DNA of 40,584 nucleotides from a virus. Under the pieces are notes generated by a model that was not told the DNA's origin, did no database searches, and was given only the letters and a program-made list of their open reading frames with translations. This document shows, in pieces, positions 7,484 to 17,100 of the stretch (position 1 is the first letter of the stretch; every line of letters starts with the position of its first letter). A program made the position numbers and the translations under genes. The stretch covers positions 1-40,584 of IMG/VR virus record IMGVR_UViG_3300037258_000427; one strand, 5' to 3'.

Positions 7484-9552
7484 TGACCAGAGACCCAGAA
7501 TTCGACGCGATCTCAGAGCGCGATATCTTCGATGAAGCCCGAGATAGGCTCGAGATCGCTATCAGCGCCGAGAGCGATAACCGTAATGGGGCTAAAGAGG
7601 ATCTGAAGTTCAAAGAGGGTGATCAATGGGACGATGAGCCTGTCACGACGCTATCCATGGAGACCCCGGAGCTGGTGATTAACTTCACGGACGCTCTGGT
7701 GCGTCGCGTGGTCAATAACATGAAGCAGCAGCGTCCCCGCGGGAAGTGCCACCCCGTAGGGGATGGTGCTCAGATCGAGACAGCTGAAGTAATCAACGGC
7801 ATCGGCAGGCACGTCGAATATCGGTCCGAGGCCTCGGTCGCCTATGACACGGCAGGCGATATGGCGGTCGCCTGCGGCTGGGGCTATGCCCGCCTGGTTG
7901 CTGAGTATGTAGCAGCCAATTCCTTCGAGAAGGACTTAAGAATCCTTCCGATCAGGAACATATTCACCGTTTACATGGACCCGGCTGCTTTGATGCCGAC
8001 CGCCTGTGATGCGGACTGGTGCCTGATTACGATCGTGATGAAGCGGACGGAGTACAAGAGGCTCTATCCGAATGCCGATAACAAGGCCTGGAGTGATACC
8101 GGTCGGGATGAATGGCGCCATAACTGGGAGGACAAGGAAGAGATTCGCTTAGCCGAGTACTTCCGTATCCGGGAAAAGGAAGAAAAGCTCTTTGAGCTCA
8201 CGAACGCTCAGGGCAAGAAGTTCACGCGCTTTGAGTCCGAGCTGCCAGACCCTGAGACCTTGGCCAACGCTCAGCTGACGGTCACCCAGGAGAGGGAGGG
8301 CTCACGCAGGCGGGTAGAGTGGTTCCGGCTCAATGGAACCAAGGTCGTTGATCGAGAGATCCTGCCCGGGACCTTTATCCCGGTGGTCCGCTGCGAGGGT
8401 AATGCAGTCGATATCGATGGCAAGGTCGTGCGCCGCGGAATGGTTCGCATGATGCAGGACCCCCAGCGCATGGTGAACTATGGGGAGGTGGCAAAGATTC
8501 GCCGGCTCGGATTAACCCCACAGGCGCCCTGGGTAGGGGCCGAGGGCCAGTTCGACGGCCATCCAGAGTGGGATAATGCGAACCAGCAGCCTTTCGCCAA
8601 GCTGATCTATAAGCCCGTCACAATCCAGACAGAGCAGGGCGAGGTGTTATTGCCTCCTCCCCAGAGGCAGCAACCGGCTCAGCTAGAAGCAGGATTTAGC
8701 GAATTTACCCAGCAGATGCGCTCTAACCTGCTAGCCATAGCGGGTATGCCCAATGAGCCGGGGCAAGACGAACAGGGACAGGTCGTCTCGGGCAGAGCGA
8801 TCCAGAAACGCCAGAAGCTCTCGGATCAGTCTCACTTTCAGTATTACGATAACCAGACTCTGATGATCGCTCAGCTCTGGCGCATCATGCTGGAATATAT
8901 CCCCGTGATCTATGTCGAGCCGGGCCGGCTCCAGAGGGTCATCGGGGAGGACGGGGTCCCCGAGATGGCGACGCTGAATAAAAAGACCATGGAGGGGGAT
9001 ACCCAGGTCATCAAGAACAATGTTCTTGTGGGTCGATATGACGTGGTCATGGATACCGGCCCCGGCTACGACACGAAGCGGGAAGAGGGCGCCGATACCT
9101 TGCTGGGGATGCTCCAGTCGCCTCCGGTTGCGGAAACACTGATGAAGATCGCTCCCGATCTCATATTCCGCTCGATAGACCACCCCTATATGCAGGAGAT
9201 CGCTGATCGGTTCTCTGCCATGACGCCGGATGGGTTGAAGCAGGTCATGAGCGAACTGCCGGAGCGGGCTAAATCGGTGGTTCAGTCCCTGGCGAATGAG
9301 AACGCTCAGCTCAAGCAGGCTCTGCAGGCGGCTCAATCAGGTATCACCAAGGCCCACCTGGCTGCGACCGTGAAGGCTCACGATACGGAAGTGAGGGCCA
9401 AGACCGCTAAGGAAGATCGGGAGCTGCAGGCAGGCGTAGACGTCTTTATCGAGGCTATGAAGCACGGGCATGAGATCAAGCTGGCCGATAAACAGGCCGA
9501 ACAACTGGTGAAGGAAGGACAGGGAAATGGCTCAAACGGTACTGGACAGTAA
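7483..9552 (+). CDS. Portal protein, P22 type
   Basis: The 689-residue product resembles the P22-like portal family: an N-terminal RNGAKEDLKFKEGDQW motif, FTDALVRRVVNNMKQQRP, a central stem region, and a long Gln/Ala/Lys-rich C-terminal helix (from about residue 600) like the P22 barrel. It forms the dodecameric DNA channel at one head vertex. The gene starts one base into the terminase stop (TAATG) and overlaps the scaffold start by 26 bases. Confidence 0.9.
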   Translation: MTRDPEFDAISERDIFDEARDRLEIAISAESDNRNGAKEDLKFKEGDQWDDEPVTTLSMETPELVINFTDALVRRVVNNMKQQRPRGKCHPVGDGAQIETAEVINGIGRHVEYRSEASVAYDTAGDMAVACGWGYARLVAEYVAANSFEKDLRILPIRNIFTVYMDPAALMPTACDADWCLITIVMKRTEYKRLYPNADNKAWSDTGRDEWRHNWEDKEEIRLAEYFRIREKEEKLFELTNAQGKKFTRFESELPDPETLANAQLTVTQEREGSRRRVEWFRLNGTKVVDREILPGTFIPVVRCEGNAVDIDGKVVRRGMVRMMQDPQRMVNYGEVAKIRRLGLTPQAPWVGAEGQFDGHPEWDNANQQPFAKLIYKPVTIQTEQGEVLLPPPQRQQPAQLEAGFSEFTQQMRSNLLAIAGMPNEPGQDEQGQVVSGRAIQKRQKLSDQSHFQYYDNQTLMIAQLWRIMLEYIPVIYVEPGRLQRVIGEDGVPEMATLNKKTMEGDTQVIKNNVLVGRYDVVMDTGPGYDTKREEGADTLLGMLQSPPVAETLMKIAPDLIFRSIDHPYMQEIADRFSAMTPDGLKQVMSELPERAKSVVQSLANENAQLKQALQAAQSGITKAHLAATVKAHDTEVRAKTAKEDRELQAGVDVFIEAMKHGHEIKLADKQAEQLVKEGQGNGSNGTGQ

Positions 9553-10510
9553 TGACCTTGATGCGATCATCGCGGACGCGACGGGGGAAGCGCCTCAAGA
9601 AGCTGATAAGCCGAAGGAGGAGCCAAAAGTAGAGGCCAAGACCGAGCCTAAAGAAGAGTCGGACGACCTGGAGGGTGAAGATGGCCTGACTCCCCGCCAG
9701 AAGCGGGAACTAACGGCCAAGATGCAGACAGCGATCGGAAAGAAGCACCGAGCCCTCAAGGACGCCGAGGAGTTCGCGACCGAACAGTACAACGAGCGGC
9801 GCCTAGCCGAAGAGCGGGCACAGACTCTGACCGCTCAGCTTGAAGAGATTCGTAAGCAGAATGTTCCACGTGAAACATTGCCGGTCGAGCCCAAGCGTGA
9901 GAACTTCAAGACTGATGCCGAATACGCCGATGCTCTCATTGATTACCGGGTGGACAGGAAGCTCAAGGCAAAAGCGGAGGCTGATGAGAAGCTCGCCGCT
10001 GAACGTCGACAAGAAGAGATCCTAGCCACCGCTAAAGGCCGTATTGCGCAGGCGATCGAGTTGGTTCCCGACTTCGTCGAGGTCACGGAGGCTGTTGACT
10101 GGCCGACTCCTCCTGCCATAGCCGGCTACATGCAAGAGTCCGATATGTTTGCCGAGCTTGGCTATTACCTAGCTCAGCATAGTGATGAGCGTTCTCGCCT
10201 CGAGAAACTATCACCGCAACGACAATTAGTTGAAATCGGTAAAATTGAGAGTAAGCTAGAGCCATTCTCAGCCAAAACTGAGAAAGTCAAGCTAAACGGC
10301 TCTGAGAAGCCGAGTCAGGGAAACGGCGCACTGCCGAGTGAGACGGTGGAAACACCGAGCCAGCCCCGTACAGCGCCCGTTATCAAGCCGCTGAGTTCAG
10401 GTAGCGCGATCCAAGTCGAGAAGGCCCCTCACGAGCGTAACTACGCCGAGGAAAAGGCCGCTTGGCAAAGAAAGCAGCACGTGAACCTAGCTAAGCGATC
10501 CAGGCACTGA
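9527..10510 (+). CDS. Scaffolding protein
   Basis: The 327-residue product is highly acidic at the N-terminus (residues 15-55, many Glu, Asp, Lys), has a long predicted coiled coil at about 60-120, and ends with a basic segment (EEKAAWQRKQHVNLAKRSRH). This acidic, helical, basic-tail plan and the position between portal and coat identify the scaffold that guides procapsid assembly and leaves the head. Sequence identity to known scaffolds is not obvious, so the call rests on composition and synteny. ATG at 9527 follows AAGGAAGGACAGGG. Confidence 0.82.
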   Translation: MAQTVLDSNDLDAIIADATGEAPQEADKPKEEPKVEAKTEPKEESDDLEGEDGLTPRQKRELTAKMQTAIGKKHRALKDAEEFATEQYNERRLAEERAQTLTAQLEEIRKQNVPRETLPVEPKRENFKTDAEYADALIDYRVDRKLKAKAEADEKLAAERRQEEILATAKGRIAQAIELVPDFVEVTEAVDWPTPPAIAGYMQESDMFAELGYYLAQHSDERSRLEKLSPQRQLVEIGKIESKLEPFSAKTEKVKLNGSEKPSQGNGALPSETVETPSQPRTAPVIKPLSSGSAIQVEKAPHERNYAEEKAAWQRKQHVNLAKRSRH

Positions 10511-10544
10511 CGGGAGGAAAGATCCGTGCTTGGAGTGAACTCGC

Positions 10545-11903
10545 TTGGCAAATCAATTACTTACGATCAGCATGATTACGAATCGAGCACTGCCGGTGCT
10601 CGCGAATACGTGTGTACTGACCGATAAGTTCAACCGGCAATATGACAAAGAATTCGGTGTAAAGGGCCGCAAGATCGGCGCCACCTGTAACGTCAGGTTG
10701 CCGCCTCGATATCTGGGCACCTTCGGGCCGGCTCTGAACGTTGAGCCGAGCACTGAGAACTACGTTCCCGTGTCGATACTTTATCAGTATCACGTGGACG
10801 TTCAGTTCAACACGATTAACATGCTGCTCGACATTGATGAGTTCGAGGAGCGCTTTATCAATCCGGCCTGTATCGCAGTCGGTAACCGTATCGATAGCGA
10901 TGGGGCCTACTTCGGCTACCAGAATACCGGGAACCGCCTAGGAACTCCTGGAACCGCTCCCGTATCGTACCTGGCCTTTGCCCAGGCACGAGCGATCCTG
11001 GCCTCCGAGGGTATGCCCAAGGGCCTGATGCCCACCACGGTTCTGCATCCTCTGGCCAATGCCTCGATGTCGGATAGCTTCAAGGGACTTTATAACCCGC
11101 AGGTCGATATCTCGGATATCTACGAGACCGGCATGATTGCCGGCAAGACCGCGGGGGCCGATTGGTTCGAAGATCCGAATATTGCTGCTTACAGCACCGG
11201 CTCTCTCCTGGGAACTCCGGTTCTGGCAGGCGGAACCTCGGCTGCGGGTGGAACCGCTCTGATCACCTCGGGCTACGCGCAGACTGGAACTCTGGAGCTC
11301 TCAGGGCTCACGAGCAATTCGGCTGCTTGCTATGTCGGGGATACGATTCAGATCCTTGGCGTCTATCCGGTCAATCCTCAGTCACGAGGTCGATACGGCA
11401 ATACGCTCAAACAGTTCGTGGTTCTCCCTCCGGGCGGCTACGCGCAGATGACCGGCTCAGCCTCTCCGGGCGGGCCGCAGTTCAATAGCGCTACGCTGCA
11501 TAACGGCCTCTTCAACGCCACCACGGGACTCTATACGGCCACCGCAGGCGGTCTACTGACCGTCACGATCGGCGAGTGCCTGATCTCAGGAGGCCAGTTC
11601 CAGAACGTGAGTGCCGCTCCGGTCTCACCCTACACCGTGACGCTGAACGGCGGGACGACCTTGGCGACCAGCTCAACGGAGAACCTCTACTTTCACCGAG
11701 ACGCCTTTGCTCTGGCCTTCGTGGATCTCCCTCTTCCACGAACGGCTGTCGAGGCCTCACGTGCATACGATGAGGATCTCGGTCTTTCTATCCGCGTTGC
11801 TACTCAGTATACGATCAACAACGATGCCGAACCGACCCGTATGGACGTGGCTTACGGTTTCGGCTCCTTGTATCGCTCGCTGGGTGCCCGAGTCTCGGGT
11901 TAG
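10545..11903 (+). CDS. Major capsid (coat) protein, P22 gp5-like
   Basis: The 452-residue product begins ANQLLTISMITNRALPVL and contains GRKIGATCNVRLPPRY and VDVQFNTINMLLDIDEFEERFI, features of the P22 coat family. The start is TTG at 10545: an in-frame TGA at 10536 excludes anything earlier, and GGAG at 10532-10535 lies at correct distance. A stronger SD (GGGAGGAAAGA, 10512-10522) lies farther upstream and may serve a leader peptide or be unused. Residues about 230-370 form a Thr/Gly-rich insertion that may be a surface domain. Confidence 0.92.
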   Translation: MANQLLTISMITNRALPVLANTCVLTDKFNRQYDKEFGVKGRKIGATCNVRLPPRYLGTFGPALNVEPSTENYVPVSILYQYHVDVQFNTINMLLDIDEFEERFINPACIAVGNRIDSDGAYFGYQNTGNRLGTPGTAPVSYLAFAQARAILASEGMPKGLMPTTVLHPLANASMSDSFKGLYNPQVDISDIYETGMIAGKTAGADWFEDPNIAAYSTGSLLGTPVLAGGTSAAGGTALITSGYAQTGTLELSGLTSNSAACYVGDTIQILGVYPVNPQSRGRYGNTLKQFVVLPPGGYAQMTGSASPGGPQFNSATLHNGLFNATTGLYTATAGGLLTVTIGECLISGGQFQNVSAAPVSPYTVTLNGGTTLATSSTENLYFHRDAFALAFVDLPLPRTAVEASRAYDEDLGLSIRVATQYTINNDAEPTRMDVAYGFGSLYRSLGARVSG

Positions 11904-11914
11904 GAGAAAACTAG

Positions 11915-12325
11915 ATGGCATTTCCTTCAGTCACTAACGTCGATGGCTCAAATCCGGGCCCGAACAGCACGGTACTGCCAGATACCGTCCAGATGCCGAC
12001 CGGCAATATCTGGAAAAGCGGGGTTTTTAACCTCACGCTGGCTCCGGTAACGATCGCCTCCTCTACTACGGCCGAGCAGACCTTTGCTGCCACTGGCATT
12101 GGGCTGATCACGACCGATTGGGTTTGGGTCACTTCGAGCCAGACCAATAACGGGGTCGGTATCGTCAATGCTCGGGTATCCGCCTACGACACGCTGAATA
12201 TCACTTGGGTCAACCCTCAGCCGACCGCAGGCACTCCGAGCACGACCGCAAGCTATAGCGTGTTCGTGGTCCGAGTGCAACCGAACTGGGTCAAGCCCTC
12301 ATCGGGTAATCAGCTTGACTGGTAA
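11915..12325 (+). CDS. Putative head decoration/structural beta protein A (136 aa)
   Basis: ATG at 11915 follows GGAGAAAA. The product is Thr/Ser/Val-rich with an all-beta look. Its second half (GIVNARVSAYDTLNITWVNP, then YSVFVVRV) parallels the protein encoded at 13025-13369 (GIVNSRVTAVNSLQIEYLN, then YELVVTRPE). The pair are therefore paralogues placed on either side of a glycosyltransferase-like gene. Location right after coat suggests a decoration or head-completion protein. Confidence 0.7.
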   Translation: MAFPSVTNVDGSNPGPNSTVLPDTVQMPTGNIWKSGVFNLTLAPVTIASSTTAEQTFAATGIGLITTDWVWVTSSQTNNGVGIVNARVSAYDTLNITWVNPQPTAGTPSTTASYSVFVVRVQPNWVKPSSGNQLDW

Positions 12326-13022
12326 CGATTGTCCCTACAAAGGGCATGTATTTTTCGCGACTCCGGCATATGACTCGAACGTCTGTGTTGAATATGTAAG
12401 TTCCATGATCATGTCCGGGATGCTGCTCACGAAGTCCGGCGTGAACATGGAGCACAATATTCATTGCGGAAACTACGACCTGGGTCACGCCAGGAATGCC
12501 CTGGTGGAATCGTTCTTGGAGTCAGATGCCACGGACTTGATCTTTGTGGATTCAGACGTGGGTTTCGATGCCAAGGTGCTGCCGAGAATCTTGCTATCGG
12601 ACAAGCTCGTCGTTGGTGGATTGGTCCCAAAGCGGGACCGTCTGCAGGACGACGTCTATCACATGAATGCGATCACGGGGGTAATCGAAGGCAGCTTGAT
12701 GCAGTCGGTTGAGCTACCCACGGCCTTCATGCGGATCAAGCGCGAGACCTTCGCGAAGCTCAAAAAGCCTTATTTCAAGCTCAATTCCAGTGATTCGGCC
12801 AAGGGTGAGGATATCTATTTCTGTCGCAAGCTGATCGCTGCGGGTGAGTTTTGCTGGATCGATGCCGACATTAACTTCACCCATCGCGGTACCAAGGGCT
12901 GGACAGGTAATTTCTACGAGCACGCGGTTAAGAGTGGTCTTTTAACCACGCCGGAGCCGAAAGTATCGGTCAAACCCTACTTGGGGATGCCGCTGGGTAA
13001 CGGGGCAGAACACAGGATCTAA
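12315..13022 (+). CDS. GT-A fold glycosyltransferase in the head-gene cluster
   Basis: The 235-residue product has GHARNALVESFLES (57-70) followed by DLIFVDSDVGF (74-84), with a DxD motif Asp79-Ser-Asp81 that would coordinate the metal and sugar nucleotide. Later residues (THRGTKGWTGNFYEH) fit the acceptor side of this phage GT group. It begins with TTG at 12315, overlapping the upstream gene by 11 bases; no ATG lies in frame nearby. Being embedded directly after coat rather than in the sugar cassette, it is a good candidate for glycosylating a head protein. Confidence 0.78.
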   Translation: MTGNDCPYKGHVFFATPAYDSNVCVEYVSSMIMSGMLLTKSGVNMEHNIHCGNYDLGHARNALVESFLESDATDLIFVDSDVGFDAKVLPRILLSDKLVVGGLVPKRDRLQDDVYHMNAITGVIEGSLMQSVELPTAFMRIKRETFAKLKKPYFKLNSSDSAKGEDIYFCRKLIAAGEFCWIDADINFTHRGTKGWTGNFYEHAVKSGLLTTPEPKVSVKPYLGMPLGNGAEHRI

Positions 13023-13024
13023 TC

Positions 13025-13369
13025 ATGGCTAATCCGTCAACCTTATCGCGTGGAAACATTATTGGGCAGTGGGGCCTAGCGGTCACTCTATCGCCGGCCA
13101 CGTGCTCTGCGACCACGACCACGCTTCAGACCTTTACGATTCCAGGGCTAGCATTGGGGGATATCGTATCGGTGACGACCAGCGTGCCGATTGCTTATGG
13201 ACTCGGGATCGTCAATTCACGCGTGACGGCGGTCAATTCGCTTCAGATCGAGTACCTGAATACGACCGCTCTGACCCTGACTCCGGCTACGAATACCATC
13301 TATGAGCTGGTAGTGACGCGGCCAGAGAATCTGGTCAACAACGTGTCGAATCTCACGCAGATCACCTGA
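13025..13369 (+). CDS. Putative head decoration/structural beta protein B (114 aa)
   Basis: This is a Thr/Ser-rich all-beta protein, paralogous in its C-terminal half to the product at 11915-12325 (shared GIVN-R-AV/Y-L pattern). It follows the glycosyltransferase by 2 bases. A structural role is inferred from neighbours and composition. Confidence 0.68.
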   Translation: MANPSTLSRGNIIGQWGLAVTLSPATCSATTTTLQTFTIPGLALGDIVSVTTSVPIAYGLGIVNSRVTAVNSLQIEYLNTTALTLTPATNTIYELVVTRPENLVNNVSNLTQIT

Positions 13370-13371
13370 TT

Positions 13372-13716
13372 ATGTATGTCGTCAAAGCGACAACTGGGAG
13401 CGGCACGCCCGCGTTAAATCCGATCGGTGGGGGTCGTGACGTCGATATTCACGGGGTCATAGCGACCTCGGCCGAGACAGGGCCTTACTTCGTTAAATTC
13501 TGGTGGGGCACGAGCCAAAGCGCCTCGCCGATTCCGTCTATTGGCACTACTGTGCCAAATTTTACTATGGCGATTACGACCGCGGCCCCGGGCTTCGTGT
13601 GCTCTATCCCGATTCACGCGATCGCGCCAGTCTATTGGGCAGCCACAGGGAATGCCGGAGATACGGACGATACGGCTCTGGCCGGCGGGGACGTGATCAA
13701 TATTCTTTTGGGGTAA
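13372..13716 (+). CDS. Hypothetical structural protein (114 aa)
   Basis: The product begins YVVKATTGSGTPALNP and has a central FVKFWWGTS and a Gly/Asp-rich C-terminus ending VINILLG. It looks like a compact beta-sandwich virion protein. It lies 2 bases after its neighbour in a tightly packed head/neck run. No family recognised. Confidence 0.65.
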   Translation: MYVVKATTGSGTPALNPIGGGRDVDIHGVIATSAETGPYFVKFWWGTSQSASPIPSIGTTVPNFTMAITTAAPGFVCSIPIHAIAPVYWAATGNAGDTDDTALAGGDVINILLG

Positions 13717-13722
13717 ACCTAA

Positions 13723-14148
13723 ATGGCCGCTTTTAACAAGTTTCAGCCCTTCGCGGCCAATATGCCCAACGGGCTGTTTAATCTCGCTTCAGATACCGTG
13801 AAGGTAGCTCTGACCGATACCGCCCCGCTCAATACGTATAGCCAGTTCTCGAGCTTGAGTGAGATCTCAGCGGCGAACGGTTATGCGGCCGGCGGGGCCA
13901 CCGTCACCACGACGAGCTCGACCCAGACCGGCGGGACTTATAAGTACATCGGCGCGTGTGCGAATCCGACCTGGACGGCCTCGGGCGGTTCGATCGCTCA
14001 GTTCCGATATATCGTGATTTATGATGCGACGCCTGCTAATAAGTATCTGATCGGCTGGTGGGACTACGGATCAGAGGTGAATCTGTCCTCGGGCAACACC
14101 TTTTACGTGCAGTTAGACGCGACGAACGGTGTGATCCAGTTTGCCTAA
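13723..14148 (+). CDS. Phage structural protein of a common short family (141 aa)
   Basis: The start AAFNKFQPFAANMPNGLFNL, then DTVKVALTDTAPLNTYSQFS and LSEISAANGYAAGG, matches a widespread phage and prophage protein that begins 'Phe-Asn-Lys-Phe, Val-Lys-Val-Ala-Leu-Thr' and is found among virion genes. Its exact role is unknown. It ends directly against the spike gene (TAAATG). Confidence 0.72.
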   Translation: MAAFNKFQPFAANMPNGLFNLASDTVKVALTDTAPLNTYSQFSSLSEISAANGYAAGGATVTTTSSTQTGGTYKYIGACANPTWTASGGSIAQFRYIVIYDATPANKYLIGWWDYGSEVNLSSGNTFYVQLDATNGVIQFA

Positions 14149-17100
14149 ATGTCGACAATCACTATCGGCTTTACGGCAGGTCCTCTACAGCTTCAGGCCT
14201 CACGGGGACTGTTCTCTCTAGAAAGCCCGTCGGCAGCGTTCTTTAAGCAGACGGGCTCGGGTGGTGGACCGCTTGCGGTAGTTACCGCATCTCTCCCCAA
14301 TGCTCTCGTTGGACAATTCTATAGTGCGTCTTTGTCTGCTAGCGGAGGGGTATCCCCTTACAGCTGGAATATCGTCACAGCGACTCCTAATGCGGATATG
14401 TGGCTGCGCTGTGGGAATAGCGCCCTCTACGGTATCCCGCAGCTCAATGAGACTGAATCCGTCACGCTCCAGGTGACAGATTCCCTAGGAACCACCGCTC
14501 AGGCGAACTTGAACCTGGTGGTAGGCGTCACCGGCGCTCTTTCAATCGTCACGCCCAGCGGACAGGCGACCTATTACCAGCCGACAGCGGTAGTCGGCAC
14601 GCTCTTTTCCCAGAGGATGCTGGCCTCGGGAGGAAATCCCCCTTACTACTGGAGCTTTACCGGACCGGCCTTTGCCACCATCGGGTCGGTTACCTCGACT
14701 AACTATGCGCTCCCCCAAAGCGGGTGGCTCTCGTGTGCGGCTATCGCGGCCGGAGCCGATACCTTTAATGTCCAGGTGACAGACAACAATGGGACCGTCG
14801 TTACCCAGAGCGTACAGGTTACGCACCAGAGTACCGGGATCACTTTCTATCCGGTCGATCTCACGGGAACTCCCGTCGTCAATCTCCCGGACGCCTTTGC
14901 CTCTACCTCCTACCTATACCAGCTCAAGGTAGCCGGCGGCAGCGGATCGGGCCGGGTGTTCTCGATCGCCTCGGGATCTCTTCCCTCTGGGCTAGCTCTG
15001 TCCTCTTCTGGAGCGATCAGCGGGGCGCCGTCATTTTCAGGATCGATTTCGACCTGCCAGGTCAAGTGCGTCGATAGCGCGAGTAATAGCACGACTATCC
15101 CGCTCTACCTGAACGTAGGCTCACTCAATAAGGTCTCAAGGCCGGCCTACAACACGGGAACCGGATTCTTCGTCGATAGCAATGGGTACTTTCGTGATCC
15201 GAACGGTTATCTGTACCAGTTCAGGGGGATGGATCGAGCGCATTACAATTCAGCTAATTGGTCGAGTACGGCCAGCGGGGCTCTAGCCTATCCCGGAGTT
15301 GCGAGAACGAATTATTTTAATCTCGGACTGACTCCTGCCGGGATTATGGCGAACGCCCTAGCGCAGAATATCAATAACTACATTCTGCCCGTCTTTATGT
15401 ATGGCTACTTTCCTGATGGCACAGGAACCAGCGGTAATACCAGCCTGGTGGAGTTTGCTGCCTGTCTGACCGACTGGATCAATGCCTTTTCCTCGTTCAG
15501 TGCCTATCAGAATGAAATTGTTATTAATGTCGCCAATGAATGGGGCTCTCAGACCTCATCGGACCCCGTCTGGGCGAATGCCTACTTAGGAGTATTCGCC
15601 AATATCTCGGCTATCTCGGGCACCACGATCACCGTTAGTACGGTCTCTGCGACCAATCCCTTCGCGAGCTGCCAGGTGGCCTATATCCTCAATGCGGGGG
15701 GAATCACAAGCCAGGTCGTGAATCTGTCGACGCCGGCCGGATCGTCAGGTGCCTGGACGGTACAGAGCTCGGTATCGCTCTCGGGCTATACCAGCGGTGG
15801 AACCCTGAACGGTGGGGCGATTGGAGCCCTTAGGTCCGCAGGCTATACGTGCCCGATTCTGATCGACGCGAATGCCTCAGGAGAAGACCCCTACGGACTT
15901 ATTAATTACGGGCAGAGCCTGACGGCTTCCGACCCGCAGAAGAATATTGTCCTGGCGCATCACTCTTACCACTGCCCCCTCCCGTATCAAGGAACGATCG
16001 GAAGCGTAGCCCAGGGTACTACGACGACCCTGACGCTCTCGAATAACACCACTTCTCACCCCTTGGCCCCATTCGGGGGAACCACCCAGTTTGCTAATAC
16101 GCTCTATATCTCTGGGGCACTCGGATTGACGCAGCTCAATGGAGCCCAGAGCGCGAGCGGTACGATTTCAGGATCTCCAGGGGCTTGGATTGTCAAGCTC
16201 AACGTCGATAGCACTGCGTGGAGCGGGTCCTATACCGCCAATAGCGCGACTATTGTGCTCGATGCCACCACGGGCCAGAACATTGACTATCGCATTTTGT
16301 ATCCCAAGTTCGCCGCTCTGCGATCTAGCGGAGTGTGTGTGGCGATCATGGAGAGTGGACCCGGAAATCAGACCGGATCACTAACCAGTACGAGTACTTG
16401 GAACGATAACCAATGGACGACGCCTAGCCAGGTCATATCCACCGCAGAAGCCAATGGTCTGCCGTGGGTTGAATGGGCTTGGGACGATCACAATGCGGTT
16501 ATTACCAGTCCCGCGGCTTTTGCCAATAACTCGTTCTCGATGACCTTCGGTAATAACGGGGTCTATACCGCCCCGTCTAACCTGACGGCCTTTGGTTTAG
16601 ATATCGTCGGAAACCCCCGCTATGGCTTATGGGCCTTGGCACAGCCAGCGCCTTACTTCCTGCCGCAATCGTCCCCATTATCTCTACCCACAGTGACCGC
16701 TGGAGACAATATATTTGCGTTTCTTGGATCGTTTAAAGCTCCGTCCGTATTTACAGGTGGGATCGGTTTCCGTGGAGGAATGAACGTCAGCAATGGCACG
16801 CTCTACATGACGGGTGAGTATGTCAATCCATTGAACGTAAATCAGTACATTCCCGGCATGGGATCAATGCTGCTCCCGACTCTGACTCCAGTAACGCCGG
16901 CTCTCGATGGCTCTAATTGGCCGACTCCAACGACTTTTTCCGCTCCTGTTCGGCCCATCATCACTCCGGGGTCGAGCTGGACTCCAGATTATCCCTGGGG
17001 ACAAGCCAGCGGGGACTATATCTGCGGCTCGTTGGTCTACAACGGAAACATGTATTTGACCGGAGCGCCATTCTATGACTCGGTTAATAACGCCACCTTG

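Noticed and set aside
8731-9336. 201-codon minus-strand frame
   Set aside because: It lies antisense within the portal gene and has no family resemblance.
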